Shown one piece after another: positions 6,926 to 9,397 of a DNA stretch of 9,397 nt. Position 1 is the first letter of the stretch. Each line of letters starts with the position of its first letter. Origin of the DNA: an uncultured Phycisphaerales bacterium (GTDB taxonomy: Bacteria; Planctomycetota; Phycisphaerae; Phycisphaerales; UBA1924). The position numbers were made by a program, and so were the translations under genes. The notes beneath the pieces were generated by a model, which saw only the letters and a list, made by a program, of their open reading frames with translations, made no database searches and had not been told where the DNA came from. The stretch covers positions 1 to 9,397 of the forward strand of contig CALAFV010000531.1 in NCBI GenBank assembly GCA_937891445.1, given 5' to 3'.

Positions 6926-6931
6926 ATGGTA
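6926..6931 (-). promoter_or_regulatory. Possible -10 box (TACCAT) of rpmA
   Basis: TACCAT on the minus strand would place the transcription start near 6919 and give a leader of about 60 bases holding the 6885-6903 hairpin. It follows the same TACnnT pattern seen before other genes here. The -35 region is poor, so the call is weak. Confidence 0.3.
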
Positions 6932-6954
6932 GCCGCGACGCAAGCCCGCTTCCA

Positions 6955-6978
6955 CGTCCCGTACAACCGGCCGGGACG
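6955..6978 (-). terminator. GC-rich hairpin just after the secreted-protein gene
   Basis: On the minus strand CGTCCCG (6978-6972) and CGGGACG (6961-6955) form a seven-base-pair stem with a ten-base loop, five bases after the TAA at 6984-6986. There is no U-tract. Its position between two minus-strand genes suggests a factor-dependent or processing stem, or a weak terminator. Confidence 0.4.
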
Positions 6979-6983
6979 GGCCC

Positions 6984-7685
6984 TTACCGCATGACCCAGC
7001 GCGTCTCGTACGGCTCCAGCGGCGTCGAGCCCTGACCCTCGAGCGTCCCGGGCACCCGGTAGCGGATCATCAGCGTCTTGCGGAGGACCACCTTCTTGCC
7101 GTCGGGGTCCTCAACGGTGGCCGTCTCGCCCGAGAAGCCCGCCGCGTAGATGACGACCTCGGTGACGTCCGTCTCGTTCACCGGCCAGATCACCACGCCG
7201 TCCTTCCGGTTCTCCTCCCCCTGCAGGAGTTGCCCGATGATCGAGATCTGGTCCTGCACGAAGGGGTTCTGCAGCCCCTCGATGATCTGCCGTGTGACCT
7301 CGACGGGAACGCCGCGCCCGGACCGCATCAGTTCGCCCTCGTCCGTCGACAGTTCAAACGAGGGGGCGAAGAGCAGGTCCTCGCCGGACTTGTTCGTGAC
7401 CGTGTACGGGAGGTAGTAGAACATCCGCGGCATCATCTCGCCGCTCGTGGACCCCGGGACGGGGACCATGATCGTGGTCACCCGGAGGGGGCCCGGGCGG
7501 ATGTCGAGTTGCCACCGCCGGGGGACGACCTCGGGCTCGGGAGCCGCCACAGCCGCCGCGGCCAGCAGCGCCAGCGTCAGCATCGCGACCGCCGCCACCA
7601 GCCCGCTCAGGGCCGCGCCGGCACTGTGCCGGCGGGGGCGCCGGGTGATGGGGCTAAACTCAGCGACGCTCTGTGCTTCGGGCAT
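6984..7685 (-). CDS. Secreted or membrane-anchored beta-rich protein of unknown function
   Basis: I do not recognise this 233-residue protein. The first 21 residues are polar and basic (RRPRRH), followed by a hydrophobic stretch at about 22-48 that ends in AVAAPEPE. This could be a long signal peptide with signal peptidase I cleavage near residue 47 or 48, or an uncleaved anchor. There is no lipobox cysteine; indeed the protein has no cysteine at all. The rest looks beta-rich, for example YYLPYTVTNKSGEDLLFAPSFEL, which resembles a domain that compares a quantity 'with and without' a stress state in immunoglobulin-like secreted proteins, but this is not a family assignment. A helical piece at about 131-156 (VTRQIIEGLQNPFVQ...) interrupts it. 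The start at 7685 has GGAG seven bases upstream, and a good promoter lies about 70 bases upstream. It sits before rpmA on the same strand but a hairpin separates them. It is likely a conserved planctomycete hypothetical; function unknown. Confidence 0.8.
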   Translation of the reverse strand: MPEAQSVAEFSPITRRPRRHSAGAALSGLVAAVAMLTLALLAAAAVAAPEPEVVPRRWQLDIRPGPLRVTTIMVPVPGSTSGEMMPRMFYYLPYTVTNKSGEDLLFAPSFELSTDEGELMRSGRGVPVEVTRQIIEGLQNPFVQDQISIIGQLLQGEENRKDGVVIWPVNETDVTEVVIYAAGFSGETATVEDPDGKKVVLRKTLMIRYRVPGTLEGQGSTPLEPYETRWVMR

Positions 7686-7692
7686 CGTCGAA

Positions 7693-7696
7693 CTCC
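7693..7696 (-). promoter_or_regulatory. Ribosome binding site GGAG of the secreted-protein gene
   Basis: GGAG lies seven bases (TTCGACG) before the ATG on the minus strand. It decides the start at 7685 over the internal Met codon inside the hydrophobic stretch. Confidence 0.6.
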
Positions 7697-7751
7697 GTCA
7701 GGCGCCTCGCGGGGACGTGGCGAGCCGCCCGGGCAGGGCGGACAAGCGGGT

Positions 7752-7779
7752 AGTCTACTGGCGGCCCCAGCGCCGTCAA
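7752..7779 (-). promoter_or_regulatory. Sigma70-type promoter for the secreted-protein gene
   Basis: On the minus strand TTGACG (7779-7774, five of six consensus bases) is separated by 16 bases from TAGACT (7757-7752, four of six). Transcription would start near 7745, giving a leader of about 60 bases. It is the best two-part promoter match in the window. It sits in the 166-base gap between two divergent genes. The -10 box lies in the palindrome GTAGTCTAC (7750-7758), so TAGTCT on the other strand could serve the acetyltransferase, although no -35 is seen for that direction. Confidence 0.6.
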
Positions 7780-7851
7780 ACAAACGGCGGCCGCCGGGCC
7801 GCTCACCCCCAACCCCTTCCACGTCCCCGGGCCAGCCGATACGCACCTCCC

Positions 7852-8859
7852 ATGCCGCAGGATCTTTCCGTCGTGCGGGTCGGTCCGGAACACAGAGAAG
7901 CCGCCGCCTCGCGCCTCGTCTCCACCCGGCCGGGGCCGGATCGGGCGGCAGGGCGGCGCTTTGTCACCAACGCGGGGGCTCTCGGGATCGACCTGTCGCT
8001 GCTCTGGGCCTCGCCCCTGGATCCGGCTGCCCCGACGCCGGGGCAGTTCGCGCAGGCGTGTCTGGCGGTCCTCGGCGCGGGGCGGACTGCGACGGTCTTC
8101 GTCTCCTCCACCCCGTCCCTCCCCGGCAAGGCGGGCGGCCAGCGGGTGCAGCAGGACCGGGCGGACCGGATCGCCCTGATCCGGGCCGCGTGCGAAGGGG
8201 CGGCCAAGGGAGAGCGTGGCGCCAGGCTGGCGCAGGCGCTGCTCGACCCGGGCGACGCCGCGGCCCTCGACGCGTTCGTCGCCGCAGGGTTCACGCGGCT
8301 GGGTGACCTGGCGTACCTTCGCCGACCAGTCCCGCGGACGCCGCCGCGGCCCGACCCAGCGATGCCGCCGGGGATCGAACTCAAACGGATATCGGACCTG
8401 CCGGGCGGCAGGGGGGGCGAGGGGGACCGGCTGCTGATGACCGCGCTGGCGCAGTCCTACATCGACACGCTGGACTGTCCCGAACTCGCCGGCCTGCGCG
8501 ACCTGGCCGACGTCGTGGAGTCGCACCGCGCGGTCGGGCAGTACGACCCCAGCCTGTGGTGGGTCGTCTTCCACGAGGGCCGACCTGAAGGATGCATGCT
8601 CCTGTCGCGCTGCCCGGAAAGCCACTCGGTGGAACTGGTGTATCTCGGGTTGGGGCCGGCGCTGCGCGGGCGCGGGCTGGGCACCGACCTGCTGGCGCTG
8701 GGCCTCAACCGCATTGCCGGGCCGGGCGGCGCGACGCTGACGTGCGCCGTGGACACGCGCAACACGCCGGCGCAGCGGCTCTACCGCGCGGCGGGCTTCG
8801 AGCGGTTTGCGACGAGAATTCCCGTGATCCGCTCGATCCCGGCGGGGCCCGCGGCCTGA
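7852..8859 (+). CDS. Two-domain GNAT family N-acetyltransferase
   Basis: A 335-residue cytosolic protein predicted to transfer an acetyl group from acetyl-CoA to an amine; the substrate is unknown. The C-terminal domain (about 173-330) has the GNAT signature: strand LVYLGLGPALRGRGLG with the RGRGLG acetyl-CoA loop at 272-277, then DTRNTPAQRLYRAAGF at 301-316. The N-terminal half (about 5-158) has a GNAT-like order and ends in ALDAFVAAGFTRLGDLAYLRR, but its acetyl-CoA loop is not recognisable, so it is probably a degenerate second GNAT domain. A linker rich in Pro and Gly (159-192) joins the halves. The layout resembles tandem GNAT enzymes such as mycothiol synthase, but there is no basis for that specific function. 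The ATG at 7852 was chosen because coding-like sequence begins there; upstream the frame runs across the divergent gene. No Shine-Dalgarno is visible; TACGCA ends six bases before the start. A long hairpin follows the stop. Confidence 0.87.
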   Translation: MPQDLSVVRVGPEHREAAASRLVSTRPGPDRAAGRRFVTNAGALGIDLSLLWASPLDPAAPTPGQFAQACLAVLGAGRTATVFVSSTPSLPGKAGGQRVQQDRADRIALIRAACEGAAKGERGARLAQALLDPGDAAALDAFVAAGFTRLGDLAYLRRPVPRTPPRPDPAMPPGIELKRISDLPGGRGGEGDRLLMTALAQSYIDTLDCPELAGLRDLADVVESHRAVGQYDPSLWWVVFHEGRPEGCMLLSRCPESHSVELVYLGLGPALRGRGLGTDLLALGLNRIAGPGGATLTCAVDTRNTPAQRLYRAAGFERFATRIPVIRSIPAGPAA

Positions 8860-8872
8860 ATCGGTCCCCCTT

Positions 8873-8913
8873 TTTTCCACCGGATTCGCGCAGCGGCGCG
8901 AAGCGGTGGAGAA
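8873..8913 (+). terminator. Long hairpin after the acetyltransferase gene
   Basis: Bases 8873-8891 pair with 8896-8913 in a stem of 17 pairs with one internal GA/G mismatch, one G-T pair and an AGCG loop. It begins 14 bases after the TGA. A U-tract does not follow directly; the nearest T-run (8929-8933) is 15 bases further on. Position and strength favour a terminator or 3' end stabiliser; the absence of a direct U-tract argues against a canonical intrinsic terminator. Confidence 0.5.
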
Positions 8914-9001
8914 GACCGTGGACAAGAATTTTTCGGCGCGTTTTTCCGCGGCGGATCGGCCCGCGCAGCCGCCGCGCGAGCGCCGCGTGAAGATTCCATG
9001 G

Positions 9002-9030
9002 TTGAGGCGCGGCCGTCGGCGCGGTACGCT
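9002..9030 (+). promoter_or_regulatory. Promoter-like sequence in the gene-free region
   Basis: TTGAGG (9002-9007, four of six -35 bases) and TACGCT (9025-9030, three of six -10 bases, TACnnT type) are separated by exactly 17 bases. Transcription would start near 9037 and run towards the right edge through several inverted repeats. No start codon with a clear coding region follows within the window. This is a consensus match only. Confidence 0.35.
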
Positions 9031-9397
9031 TGCGGCCGGTCAGGGACTCGACCGACGTGCAGGTCTTCCCGCCGTGTGTGCGCCGGCGATCAACGGCGAC
9101 AACCCACTGCCCCCGGCCGCCCGCCCACTCATCGCTGTGTGCGGTAGATGTAGTCGCGCGGCCGCGGCATGGGCGCCGGCCCCGGGCGGGCGGGAAGCCT
9201 GGCGTTCGTGGACGGACTCGTGTCAGAACGCATGCGCGTCTGGCTCTCGGTGGGGTTCGTCGGCAGGCAAAGCGACCACCACGAGACATGACCAGTGTCC
9301 CGCGAGGCGGGAGAGGTGTGACCTGTGGAGACACGTCACCCCGAGGCTGTCGTTCGCCCTCACGGCCGCGACACGATCACGGACGACCCGATGGGCC

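Larger units (their letters stand above)
8860..9397. other. Gene-free right end with several inverted repeats
   Basis: No convincing gene is visible in these 538 bases on either strand. Contents in order: the hairpin at 8873-8913; two T-rich patches (8929-8933 and 8941-8945), unusual in such GC-rich DNA; an inverted repeat CGCGGCGG/CCGCCGCG (8947-8954 with 8969-8976); a promoter-like sequence at 9002-9030; a ten-base-pair stem CCGCCCGCCC with GGGCGGGCGG (9117-9126 with 9184-9193) enclosing 57 bases; a six-base-pair hairpin at 9298-9312; and an imperfect hairpin at 9315-9342. A plus frame is open from 8987 to the edge, but its third positions are less GC-rich than those of the real genes and its translation has no recognisable motif. 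The region could be a long leader of a gene beyond the window, a structured RNA, or plain intergenic DNA. Confidence 0.5.

Noticed and set aside
9129..9233. A 34-codon minus-strand frame ending in DYIYRTQR
   Set aside because: The end looks protein-like, but there is no ribosome binding site, no upstream coding extension beyond a nearby in-frame stop, and no known family.
9245..9283. GGGGTTCG with a CCACCA shortly after, resembling a tRNA 3' end
   Set aside because: The bases after the loop do not pair as a T-stem and no acceptor stem or anticodon arm can be drawn upstream.
8705..9334. A 209-codon minus-strand frame overlapping the end of the acetyltransferase gene
   Set aside because: It overlaps a supported gene over about 155 bases and its translation is rich in Arg, Pro and Ser without domain features.
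8987..9397. A plus-strand frame open from a GTG at 8987 to the right edge, about 137 codons
   Set aside because: No recognisable motif, high Arg/Trp/Cys content, and by rough count only about two thirds G or C at third positions in its first half, below the clear genes. It could still be the start of a gene beyond the edge, but I cannot support it.

Overview
The window is very GC-rich and densely coding, with six complete genes and one gene cut by the left edge. The best guess for the source is a Planctomycetota bacterium, plausibly Phycisphaerae. This inference rests mainly on one protein that starts with a LEPR-XLL type N-terminal motif, a hallmark of large exported planctomycete proteins. 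A KDO-8-phosphate synthase gene fits a Gram-negative cell with lipopolysaccharide. No gene looks like phage, transposon, CRISPR or a known defence system, and no RNA gene was recognised.

Left part, plus strand (2-4234): the 3' part of a tryptophan 2,3-dioxygenase gene; a large membrane polyferredoxin of the NapH/NosR/CcoG type fused to a long C-terminal TPR domain; and kdsA. The last two lack Shine-Dalgarno sequences and have TACnnT boxes just upstream of their starts, which suggests short-leader or leaderless mRNAs.

Middle part, minus strand (7685 down to 4250): a secreted or anchored beta-rich protein of unknown function with a good sigma70-type promoter; rpmA (ribosomal protein bL27), with a structured leader and a clear intrinsic terminator; and a 724-residue LEPR-XLL protein combining a degenerate cyclophilin-like domain with four divergent repeats of about 100-115 residues. 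This last gene converges on kdsA with only 15 bases between the stop codons. All three minus-strand genes have GGAG ribosome binding sites.

Right part: a two-domain GNAT acetyltransferase on the plus strand (7852-8859), divergent from the secreted protein. It is followed by 538 bases with no convincing gene but several inverted repeats, two T-rich patches, a few weak DnaA-box-like 9-mers and one promoter-like sequence.

The genes do not form one pathway: tryptophan catabolism, membrane electron transfer, LPS precursor synthesis, the ribosome, cell-surface proteins and acetylation are mixed. I do not see a clearly new multi-gene system. The most unusual items are the polyferredoxin-TPR fusion, the LEPR-XLL/cyclophilin-like repeat protein, the rpmA leader and the gene-free right end.
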